From an uncultured Oscillospiraceae bacterium (lineage in GTDB: Bacteria > Bacillota > Clostridia > Oscillospirales > Oscillospiraceae): 22,373 nt of DNA. The stretch covers positions 1 through 22,373 of the forward strand of contig CAKTOX010000030.1 in the NCBI GenBank assembly GCA_934590355.1, given 5' to 3'. Both the position numbers and the translations under genes were made by a program. Below the pieces are notes generated by a model. That model did no database searches. It was given only the letters and a program-made list of their open reading frames with translations, and was not told the DNA's origin. This document shows, piece after piece, positions 1-8,000 of this stretch (position 1 is its first letter; each line of letters begins with the position of its first letter).

Positions 1-1
1 A

Positions 2-616
2 AAGAGGAGATACACGCACATAAAATTTCCGGAAGCGGAAATCGTGGCGATGAGGGAAGCCGGGAAAACAAAGAGAGAAATCGCCGAGCATTACGGGCTG
101 GAGACAGAACAAGTCAAAGGCTTATTGAAAAGATATCGGAGCAGGAAAAAGAAGATCGCTGCAGGCGTTCAGCCACGCTCCAAGGGTCGCCCCCGAAAGG
201 ATGGGCAAGCACCGCATCGGCAGGAAAAAGCAGAGTTGGAGCAGCTTCACAAATACGAGAATCTGCTCAACAGAGAGTTTCAGTCTGACCGGCCAAACCA
301 CAAATGGGTCACGGATATCTCATATATCCGCACAGGGCAAGGTGTGCTCTGTCTGTCGGTAATACGGGATCTGTTTGACGGCAGCGTGGTTGCGCACAAA
401 ACAGGAATGACACAGACGGTGGATCTTGTACTCGATACCATCCGCCTTGCTATGCAGAGGGAAAAGAAAGCCGCTGCGGAGTTGCAGCTCCACAGCGACC
501 AGGGTAGTCAGTACACCTCTCAAGCATACTTTGACTTGACTAATTTGTGCTGTCTGTACATTCTGGGGCTGGGCAGTGCCTCCCATGGGTGTCTTTTTTA
601 TTCAAATTCTGAATAA
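2..616 (+). pseudogene. IS3-family (IS150-like) transposase, internally deleted remnant
   Basis: The reading frame is open from the window edge, and a GTG at 44 is one possible start, so the 5' end is cut. The N-terminal part is an OrfA-type helix-turn-helix (EAGKTKREIAEHYGL) followed by a basic GRPRKDG segment. It then jumps directly into the middle of an OrfB-type DDE core: YENLLNREF, KWVTDISYI carrying the first catalytic Asp, and LHSDQGSQYTS carrying the second. The usual OrfB N-terminal region is missing between the two parts (junction near 250-260). Similarity ends near 540, before the third catalytic residue (Glu), and the last residues to the stop at 614-616 look non-homologous. The bases just after the break resemble an IS150-group right end, so the C-terminal part was probably deleted while the IS end was kept. 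It cannot be an active transposase. The family call is confident; the exact deletion points are inferred. Confidence 0.85.
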
Positions 617-1123
617 CCGTCCGTCACGCAATGGCTTTGCCTGCGGCCTTTCGCCGTCGGGATAGCCGAGGATGCAGTGACCGATGCCGATGTACTCGTC
701 GCCTATGCCGCAGCCGCGCAGCAGCTCCCGCGCCTCGGGCATCTCAAAGACCTCTTTGGCTCTGTTTATCCAGCATGAGCCGAGACCGAGCGCGCTTGCC
801 GCGTTCATGAGATTTCCGAGGACGAGCGCGCCGTCCTCAACGTGCGTGGCAATATTGCGGTCTGCCAAAACGACGATGACCGTGGGCGCACCGTAAAAGG
901 GATCTGAGCCCTCGGCGCCCATGACGAGCGCGTTGAGCCGAGACAGCCGCGCGATGGTATCCTTATCCTGAATCGCGAGCAGCACCGTCGGCTGCCTGTT
1001 CATGGCCGACGGAGCGGCAAGCCCCGCGCGTAACACACAGTCAAGTTCGCTGTCCGTGATCTGCTCGGACTTATATGCTCTGATGCTTCTGCGCTCAAGA
1101 ATTCTTTCAAGTGCCTCGTTCAT
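602..1123 (-). CDS. Nitroreductase family FMN-dependent oxidoreductase
   Basis: This 173-residue protein has the nitroreductase fold signatures. RRSIRAYKSEQIT at the N-terminus is the usual FMN-phosphate-binding Arg-Ser-x-Arg segment, AGLAAPSAMNRQP follows, and a C-terminal block (GIGHCILGYPDGE) matches the typical family ending. These enzymes use FMN and NAD(P)H to reduce nitro compounds, quinones or related acceptors in the cytoplasm; the true substrate cannot be read from sequence. The length suits the short clostridial subfamily. ATG at 1121-1123 is preferred because GGAGGAG lies just upstream; a longer in-frame extension to 1210 would run into the preceding gene. The previous gene's stop lies one base away, so it is very likely the last gene of the lgt operon. 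No clear intrinsic terminator follows its stop at 602-604. Confidence 0.88.
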   Translation of the reverse strand: MNEALERILERRSIRAYKSEQITDSELDCVLRAGLAAPSAMNRQPTVLLAIQDKDTIARLSRLNALVMGAEGSDPFYGAPTVIVVLADRNIATHVEDGALVLGNLMNAASALGLGSCWINRAKEVFEMPEARELLRGCGIGDEYIGIGHCILGYPDGERPQAKPLRDGRLFRI

Positions 1124-1124
1124 T

Positions 1125-1511
1125 TCAGGACTCCTCCATGTCGTAAAACTCCGCGTACTCGGGGCCGTTTTTCGCCGCCTCCACCGCGGCCTTTGCCGCC
1201 TCAAGCTCACGGCGCATGGTCTCGATGCGCTCGTCTATCTCGGTCAGCTCGTCGAAGAGGGGAGCGTACCTGCCGTAGGGCGCGTCGCGGTTTTCGTCAT
1301 AGCAGATGCGTCCTATTTCGAGAAACACCTTTTTCTGCTCCTCAAGCTCGCCGTTTATCTGCAAGGTGAGCTTTGCGATGTTCGCGTAGCAGCGCGCCGC
1401 GGTGCTGCCCTTGTCGTATGCATCGCGCAGCCCGCCGCCATCGACGTACTGCTTGGCCTTATTCGTGACGCTGTTTATCGTACCCTTGACTATGCTTTTG
1501 TAATCAGCCAT
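1125..1511 (-). CDS. Small coiled-coil protein of unknown function
   Basis: I do not recognise this 128-residue protein. It is soluble, with no signal peptide or membrane segment. Residues near 40-65 and the last third (a Glu/Ala/Lys-rich stretch such as RRELEAAKAAVEAAK) should form helices or a coiled coil. The middle carries a short FLEIGRICYDENRD motif, which resembles small clostridial proteins that pair two helices around an 'IGK/R-x-YYE' turn, but that likeness is from memory. It starts inside the end of lgt: ATG at 1509-1511 overlaps the lgt stop region by 8 bases, and AAGGAG lies about 9 bases upstream, which suggests translational coupling. A TTG two codons earlier sits too close to that site. 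It ends one base before the nitroreductase start codon. Context suggests co-expression with lgt but gives no function. Confidence 0.75.
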   Translation of the reverse strand: MADYKSIVKGTINSVTNKAKQYVDGGGLRDAYDKGSTAARCYANIAKLTLQINGELEEQKKVFLEIGRICYDENRDAPYGRYAPLFDELTEIDERIETMRRELEAAKAAVEAAKNGPEYAEFYDMEES

Positions 1512-2409
1512 TTTCAATATCTCCTTCCTGCCCCTCGTGCTTTTTTATCCGCGTGCTGCGGTTAACGAAAAGCTCCTCGGGCGAATGCTTTTTTCTTGCG
1601 TTTATTATGAGTATGACGGCTGCCGTGACCGCGCTGACGATCGCCAAAAGCTGCGAAACGCGGATGTCGGTCGAGCCGATGTAGAGGCTGTCGGTCCTGA
1701 GCCCTTCGACCCACGACCTGCCCAGACCGTACCAGAATATGTACAGGCAGAAAAACTGCCCGTCGTATTGCCGCTTGCCGCGCCTTAGAAGAATATACAG
1801 CGCGATAAGCCCGACAAAGTTCCAAAGGCTTTCGTAGAGAAACGTCGGGTGAACGTATATGGTCTCGCTGCCGGGAACGGTCAGACCCATGCGGCAGAAA
1901 ACGTCGGTCACGCCGCCGAAGGCCTCGCGGTTTATGAAGTTGCCCCAGCGGCCTATCGCCTGACCTATTAGCAGACCGAAGGCGGCAAGGTCGCCGAGCG
2001 CCATGACGGGTATTTTCTTATGCCGGCAGACCAGCGCGCCCGTTATAACGCCTGCGATTATGCCGCCGTAAATGGCAAGCCCGCCGTCGCGCACCCTGAA
2101 TATCTCCGAGGGATTTGCGATGAAATAGTCGAGCTTAAAGAGAACGTAATAAAGCCTTGCGCCGATTATGCAGGTCGGAATGAGCCAGATGACGAAGTCA
2201 AAAAGGTCGTCCGAGGTGATGCCGAATTTCTCCGCCTGTCTTGCGCAAAAGAGGGCGGCGAGGATAAAGCCGAGCGCGATTATTACGCCGTAAAAATAAA
2301 TTTCAAAGCCGAAAACGGTGAAGCTGTACGGCGGGTCGATACTGAAATTCCCGAACATTGGGAAGCTTATCGCCGCATCTCGCAGCATGGTTGAGGTGAG
2401 AAAAGTCAT
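1504..2409 (-). CDS. lgt: Prolipoprotein diacylglyceryl transferase Lgt
   Basis: Lgt moves the diacylglyceryl group of phosphatidylglycerol onto the cysteine of the lipobox of prelipoproteins, the first step of lipoprotein maturation at the cytoplasmic membrane. The 301-residue protein is rich in membrane helices (for example residues 36-56, 72-90, 108-128, 138-153, 190-209, 252-270). It carries the Lgt signature GRWGNFINREAFGG (residues 153-166), then HPTFLYES (187-194) and EGLRTDS (235-241), all typical of active family members. The polar C-terminal tail is an ordinary cytoplasmic extension. ATG at 2407-2409 has AAAGGAA upstream. The gap from the YmfH stop is 12 bases and the downstream small gene overlaps its end by 8 bases, so it sits in the middle of a compact operon. 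No missing key residue was noticed. Confidence 0.96.
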   Translation of the reverse strand: MTFLTSTMLRDAAISFPMFGNFSIDPPYSFTVFGFEIYFYGVIIALGFILAALFCARQAEKFGITSDDLFDFVIWLIPTCIIGARLYYVLFKLDYFIANPSEIFRVRDGGLAIYGGIIAGVITGALVCRHKKIPVMALGDLAAFGLLIGQAIGRWGNFINREAFGGVTDVFCRMGLTVPGSETIYVHPTFLYESLWNFVGLIALYILLRRGKRQYDGQFFCLYIFWYGLGRSWVEGLRTDSLYIGSTDIRVSQLLAIVSAVTAAVILIINARKKHSPEELFVNRSTRIKKHEGQEGDIENG

Positions 2410-2421
2410 GTTATCGTTCCT

Positions 2422-3702
2422 TTATTGTGCCTTTACCGGGGAAATAACGCTCATTGCGAGCCTATCGGGAGAAAGATGGGTGCTTATAAATTCCTCGCAC
2501 TCGGCTTTCTTGATGCTCTCGAGCACCTCGAAGCCGTCAAGTGCGCAGTAGCCGCCGAACTGCCCCTCAACGAGCGCAAAGCACAGCGCGTCAAAGTGCT
2601 CAAGCGCCCTGAGCTCGGAGCCGAACATCGCCTTTTTCGCCGCGTCGAACGCATCGGGATCAAGCCCGCGCTCCGACACGCTTTTGACGGCGCCCTTGAG
2701 CTCCGCGAGTACCTTCCGGGGCGCCTCGCTCTGACCGTGTATTATGATCGTCGCGGTGCCTGCCGCATAATCGGTCTCATAGCCGAAATTCCGTCCGAGC
2801 GTGCCGTCGGCATACAGGCTGCTGTAAAAATCGCCTGACTGACCGAGCAGCGTTCTCAGCGCGAGCTGCGAAACGAGCTTTTGCCGCAGCAGAGCATCGC
2901 CGTCGGGCGCGGGCGCGAGCTTTGCGCCGATGAAAAACTGCGGCGCGGAGACCTCCATGTGCTCCTCGCAGAAGCTCTCGTGCGGATATTCCGACTCGCT
3001 TTCGCCCATGTCCGCCTTCGGAGCCTCCTGCCGCTCGTGCGTGAACAGCTTGTCGGCAATGTCGAATATGCGTTCGGGATCGCAGTCGGCGGCCACGCAA
3101 AGGGTCATGTTTGACGGCGCGTAAAACGCTCTGTGGCAGTCATAAAGCGTCTGCGCGCTTATCTGCGCGATGCTCTCAATACTGCCCGCGACCTGATCGC
3201 GTATGGGGTGGTGAGCATAGAGCATACGCATGAGGCGGTTATAGATGACGTAGCCGGGATCGTCCCCGACCATGCATATCTCCTGCCCGATGATGCCCTG
3301 CTCCTTGGCAACGGTCTCATCGGTGAAATAGGGCGTCGAGACGAATTTTATGAGCATACGCAGGTTTTCCTCAAAGCCCTCGGTGCAGCCAAAATAATAG
3401 GCGGTCATGCCGCTTGAGGTGAACGCATTCGGCTGTGCGCCGTTTGCTGCAAGTGTGGCGAGGGCATTGTCGCCGTCGGGCATATCAAACATCTTGTGCT
3501 CAAGAAAATGCGCAACTCCCGCGGGAGTATCGTGCGTCGTGCCGCCGAGCGAAAAGCGCCGATGTGCGCCGCCGTAGTTTGCCGCAAGCACCGCAAAGCT
3601 ATACCTGAAGCCGGGCTTTGTCACGACGTTTATCCGCAGCCCGCTGCGAAGCTCGCCCGAATAAATATCCTCGCCGAGCTTTTCGTATCTTTTATGCTTC
3701 AT
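2422..3702 (-). CDS. ymfH: M16 zinc metallopeptidase, YmfH type (active-site partner)
   Basis: The 426-residue protein is an M16 (pitrilysin/insulinase) peptidase. The inverted zinc motif HxxEH is intact as HFLEH at residues 65-69, and the distal zinc ligand is probably Glu141 in the GIIGQEI block. The N-terminal catalytic half is followed by the usual C-terminal inactive M16 half. In Bacillus subtilis the YmfF/YmfH pair has been linked to 5-aminopentanol modification of elongation factor EF-P; transfer of that role here is inference, since neither efp nor ymfI is in the window. The start ATG at 3700-3702 has GAGGAGG six bases upstream and lies 11 bases inside the end of the preceding ymfF-like gene, which suggests coupled synthesis of an active/inactive pair. 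lgt follows after 12 bases. Confidence 0.88.
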   Translation of the reverse strand: MKHKRYEKLGEDIYSGELRSGLRINVVTKPGFRYSFAVLAANYGGAHRRFSLGGTTHDTPAGVAHFLEHKMFDMPDGDNALATLAANGAQPNAFTSSGMTAYYFGCTEGFEENLRMLIKFVSTPYFTDETVAKEQGIIGQEICMVGDDPGYVIYNRLMRMLYAHHPIRDQVAGSIESIAQISAQTLYDCHRAFYAPSNMTLCVAADCDPERIFDIADKLFTHERQEAPKADMGESESEYPHESFCEEHMEVSAPQFFIGAKLAPAPDGDALLRQKLVSQLALRTLLGQSGDFYSSLYADGTLGRNFGYETDYAAGTATIIIHGQSEAPRKVLAELKGAVKSVSERGLDPDAFDAAKKAMFGSELRALEHFDALCFALVEGQFGGYCALDGFEVLESIKKAECEEFISTHLSPDRLAMSVISPVKAQ

Positions 3703-4990
3703 CGCCGTCCTCCTCGTCCGTGCCGCGCAGGTAATATACGGCGTCGGGCACTATGCTGCGCGCTATCTGCACGATGTCCTCAAGCTCGACGCAGTCAATT
3801 GCCGCGGCAAGCTCCTCGGGCTCGACGTAAAGCCCGTCAAGGGTGCTTTTAAGATAAAACGACTCAAGCTCGTTCTGGTCATCGGCCACGGCAAGCAGAT
3901 CCGCCGCGCAGCTTCTCTTTGCCGCGCGCAGCTCGTCCTCGCTCACCTCGCCGCGCCTTATCGCGTCAAGCTGCGCTTCAATTTCGGCCTTTGCCGCGTC
4001 GAATTTATCAAAATCCACGCCGCAGGAAACGTACATGATGCCCTTTTGCACGTTGACCGTGCTGCTTGCGTAGTAGCAAAGCGAGAGCCTTTCGCGCACG
4101 TTAACAAAGAGCTTCGAGGTCACTCCGCCGCCGAAAACGGCGTTGAACACGCGCATCGCGGCAAGGTCGGGATCGTCCATGCAGTCGCCGAGACGGTAGC
4201 CCATGACCATCTTGCCCTGCGTCACGCTCATTTCGTCAGTGAACACGCGCACCTCGTCCTCGACGGCGTTCATGCGAATATCCGTGCCTATATCGTAGTC
4301 GGTCTCGCCGCGCGACATACCGGACAGCACGTCCGAGAGAATGTCCGAAACTGTGTCCGCGTCCTCCGAGCCGCAGTAGAATATTTCGACGGGGGCGGTC
4401 TGGATGAGACTGCGATAGTGCTTTGTGAGCTTCTGATAGTGGATATTCTCCGCCGCATCCTCCGTGCCGAGCGGGGGCACGGCAAATGCCTCGTAGCAGC
4501 ACATCTGCTCAAGCAGGCGCAAAACGGCATAGCTGCGCTTGTCGTTAACTCTGCCTCTTATCCGCTCAAGCAGCTTCTCCTTTTCGCTTTCGACGTAGTC
4601 CGGCAGGAGCAGTCCGCCCTTGGTGCAGGGGGTGAGCAGAAGCTCCGCGCAAAGCTGGGCGACGCTCTCGAAAACCGAGCTTCCCGCGGGAAGATAGCGG
4701 TCGTCGGGAAAGCTCGCTGCAAGGCCGATGCACTGAATTTCGCCGACCCTGCGCACACGCGGCTCTATCCTGCTGCCGTAGAGCCTGTCAAGCTCGACGG
4801 CAAGCGCCTGCATATCCGTGCGATAGCGGCTGCCGCGCCGCAGCACAAAGGGTATGACCGCATTCATCGCCGCCGTTTCTCTGTCAAGCTGCGTGAGCAT
4901 GGTTACGCTCAGGCAGCCGGTCTTGAATTTCCCGCTTCTGAGGGCAGTGAGCCAAACTCCCGGGAGCAGTTCTTTTCTGACGGTATCCAT
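3692..4990 (-). CDS. ymfF: M16-family protein, YmfF type (inactive partner)
   Basis: The 432-residue protein is M16-like. It has a C-terminal peptidase-like half with the conserved block FNAVFGGGVTSKLFVNVRERLSLCYYASS, shown here only in outline: FGGG near the middle and RERLSLCYY after it are the usual M16 signatures. The N-terminal half lacks HxxEH; the expected region reads through IPFVLRRGSRYRTD instead. It is therefore a non-catalytic partner, like B. subtilis YmfF, for the active protein encoded immediately downstream. M16 pairs of this kind work as heterodimers in other families, so a complex with YmfH is expected but not shown here. ATG at 4988-4990 follows AAGGAGG with a 7-base spacer. 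An extended -10 promoter lies just upstream, making this the likely first gene of the ymfF-ymfH-lgt-unknown-nitroreductase unit. Confidence 0.85.
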   Translation of the reverse strand: MDTVRKELLPGVWLTALRSGKFKTGCLSVTMLTQLDRETAAMNAVIPFVLRRGSRYRTDMQALAVELDRLYGSRIEPRVRRVGEIQCIGLAASFPDDRYLPAGSSVFESVAQLCAELLLTPCTKGGLLLPDYVESEKEKLLERIRGRVNDKRSYAVLRLLEQMCCYEAFAVPPLGTEDAAENIHYQKLTKHYRSLIQTAPVEIFYCGSEDADTVSDILSDVLSGMSRGETDYDIGTDIRMNAVEDEVRVFTDEMSVTQGKMVMGYRLGDCMDDPDLAAMRVFNAVFGGGVTSKLFVNVRERLSLCYYASSTVNVQKGIMYVSCGVDFDKFDAAKAEIEAQLDAIRRGEVSEDELRAAKRSCAADLLAVADDQNELESFYLKSTLDGLYVEPEELAAAIDCVELEDIVQIARSIVPDAVYYLRGTDEEDGDEA

Positions 4991-5020
4991 GGCATGACCT
5001 CCTTGGACTTATAATAAATC

Positions 5021-5029
5021 AGTATATCA
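5021..5029 (-). promoter_or_regulatory. Extended -10 promoter for the ymfF operon
   Basis: Read on the minus strand, TGATATACT gives an extended -10 (TG, one base, TATACT), about 30 bases before the ymfF ATG. No good -35 is found 17 bases upstream, which is acceptable for an extended -10 promoter. It lies between the stop of the glucan synthase gene and ymfF, where no terminator is visible, so read-through from upstream is also possible. Confidence 0.5.
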
Positions 5030-5035
5030 CACTTT

Positions 5036-8000
5036 TCATGCATATGGTATATTTTTTCCGTCGTATTTTTCCCCGTTTACAAATATGCCGTCCACGCCTA
5101 TACATATTTTGAGCGGAGTTTTTCCGAGAGGGCGCAGCGTTATGCGGCAGTCGGGAAAGCCCTCCGGCAGTGTGGGGCGGATATACAGCCCGCCGTGCCA
5201 CAGCCTGAGCCCCAAAAGCTCCTCGGCAAAAACGCGGAAATACCAGCCCGACGAGCCGGTGTACCACGTCCAGCCCGCCTCACCCTCGTGCCCCGCCGCG
5301 GTGCAGACGTCGGCGGCAAGTACAAAGGGCTCTGCAAGATACTCGCGCAACTCGTGATTTTCCGGCAGCAGCGCGCACAGTATCTCCCACGCATCGCCCG
5401 CGCGGCCGCGCCTTAAGCAGGCCATCGCAAGCCAAAGTGCCGCGTGAGTGTACTGCCCGCCGTTTTCGCGGAAGCCCGCGCCGTAGCTGCGGATATATCC
5501 GGGGTCGCGCCCGCCGCCGCAAAACGGAGGGTCAAAGAGCTTTATTATCTTGCGCTCGCGGTCGAACAAAAGCCGCAGCGCACTGTCAAGCGCCGTGTCC
5601 GCGCGTGAGTTTTGTGCCTCGGCGCAAAAGCAGGCCCAGCTTTGCGCAATTGAGTCGATTCGGCACTCGCCGCAGCTTTTTGAGCCGAGCGGCGCACCGT
5701 CGGGCCAGAAGCCACGCAGATACCATTCGCCGTCCCACGACGAGTCCGCCGCCTGTCCGATCTCGGCAGCCAAGGCGCGGTATTTACCTGAGCTTGGTTT
5801 ACATAATGACATGAGCAGCTCCGAAAACCTCCGCACGCAGCAGGCGAAAAACCAACTGAGCCAAACGCTTTCGTCGCCGATTTTGTCCATGCCGTCGTTC
5901 CAGTCGCCGCTGCCGAAAAGCAGCAGCCCGTGCTCACCGCGGCCGCGTGCGATGCACAGTTCTATTGCTCTGCAAGCGTGCTCAAGAACGCTTTCCGAGC
6001 AGTCCGAGCACGGCGGCGTTTCGTAGCGGTCGCGCTCGTGCGCTTCGAGGGGAGGAGAGTTAACATAATATTCTAGGCGCTCGCATATCTCAAAATCTCC
6101 GGTTTTTTCCGTGTACTCGCACAGCGCCCAAACGAGCCAGAGCAGATCGTCCGAGCAGCGCGTGCGCACGCCCTTGTCCGAGCCCGCCGTCGAGTGCCAC
6201 CAGTGCATGACGTCGCCCTCGAGATACTGATGGCGGCAGGCGCTCAGAATGTGCGAGCGCGCAAGGCCGGCGTCTATGAGAATAAGATTAACGGCATCCT
6301 GAAGCTGGTCACGAAAGCCGACCGCGCCGCCGCTTTGATACATTGAGCAGCGCCCCATGAGCCGACAGGCGAGAGTTTGATAAACCGCCCAGCCGCTCAT
6401 ATAATTATCCGCCGCGCCGCAGCCCTTGAGCGTGAGACCGGTGCATATTTTCAGCCAATGCGCCCTTGTGCGCTCAAGCGCCGAAAACGCGGCTTCGGGT
6501 TTACATAACTTAATTAAGTCATCTTCCTGAGTGCAGCCGCAAACGAGTACGGTAACGGGCTGAGTCTCAAATTCGGCTGCGAACACTGGATAGCTCAGAT
6601 CACTTGTCCTTTCGTCATATTCTCCGTAACTCCAGGATAAAAGGTCGCAGGTATAGCCTAAAACGGGCGCAGAGCACACAGCTCGGAATTGGAGACCGTC
6701 TATCGCGGAGCGGCTGCTCGATGCCGTGAATACGGAGTTTACATAATTGACACTTGCAGCCGTATGATCGTTCTCATTTTCGGCAAGCAGCAGCTCGCAT
6801 TTCCACTCGATGCTGCCGCACGGCTCTCCGAAAAGCTCGATGATAAAAACGCGGGCGTCGGTATCGGGCGGAACGAATGCCGTGCATCTCGTCGCGCTGC
6901 TGCCGAAATTTTTTTCCCAAACTGCGCAGCCGTAGGCGAATTTCACGCGGCAGCTTGCGCCGTCGGCAGCTGCAAACAGACTGTGGCGCGAATTATCCGT
7001 CACAAGCTCCAGGCTTTCAGGTCCCGACACGGCGTCGGGCTCGTTCACCCACGGCGTCAGCCGCATTTCACGCGCGTTTTGAAACCACATATTGCCCATG
7101 CCGGTGTCCGCAGCAATATAGCCCATGCGCCCGTTCGTGAGCATGGTGCTCCAAACGCGGGAGGGGAGCGCTTGGTTTACATAAAATACAAAGCTGCCGT
7201 CATCACCGTATTCGTGCTTTATAGCTGCGCCGATACCTCGGTGAGGGCTTTTGACCGTGCGCGGCGGTGCGGAAAACGTGCGCCTTCGCGCCTCGGCACC
7301 GATGATGCACGCGGCGGCGGAGCTCACAAGCGGCTGCGCTTCTGTCGGCAGAATCCGCACACCCGCGTGCGTTCCGAGCAGCGCCTCAAGTCCGTGAGCT
7401 GCCAGCGTATCGCGCACCTTGGAATACACGGGGCGGCAGTATTCTCCGCCCTCGTCGGTGAAGAACACGAGATCGGCATACACCCCGCAGGCTCGAAGCA
7501 GACAAAACCTGCGCGTGACCGCTTCAATGTCCTCATTCTGCGGGCAGCAAATTATCGGCAGGTCGCCCGAAATGCCGTAGCGCCAGAGCTCGTTTTTGGC
7601 GGGGAAGGGCTGTGCGGCGCTCACAAACAAGAGCTTTCCGAGCAGGCTCATAGCCTTGCCGACCTCGGCGGCGTTCATGTGCGTTAGGCTTGCGCAGGCG
7701 GCCACCATCGCGCCGTACTCACCGGGCCCCTGTGCGAGCATATGCTGCGCACCGCTGTACGCGCCCTCGGGCGAGTCCGCAGCACACAGCGAAAACCGCA
7801 GCCTCGTCCGCTCCGAGGCCTTGAGTGAAAGCTGTGCCGCGACGCTTACAAAGGGTGCGGATAATGCCCCGTCGGGAGCTGTTTCACTCGCGCGCACCGC
7901 GATATCCCTGTCGCAGGCAACGCAGAGCCAAACCTCCTCCTGCCGCGAGCGCGCAAGCCTGTGCAGCATCAGACAGTTTGATTCGTTCTTTGCCTCAATG

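Noticed and set aside
4046..5014. 322-codon plus-strand frame opposite the ymfF-like gene
   Set aside because: It is antisense to a clear M16 gene and covers that gene's ribosome site; no recognisable domain.
6509..6518. Palindrome CTTAATTAAG beside one TTATGTAAAC copy, repeated at 17504-17513
   Set aside because: Only two copies in unrelated contexts; the second forms part of another inverted repeat. Too little to call an element.
6689..7687. 332-codon plus-strand frame inside the glucan synthase gene
   Set aside because: It lies wholly within the GH94 half, which is continuous and family-like; its translation is low-complexity Arg/Ala-rich.
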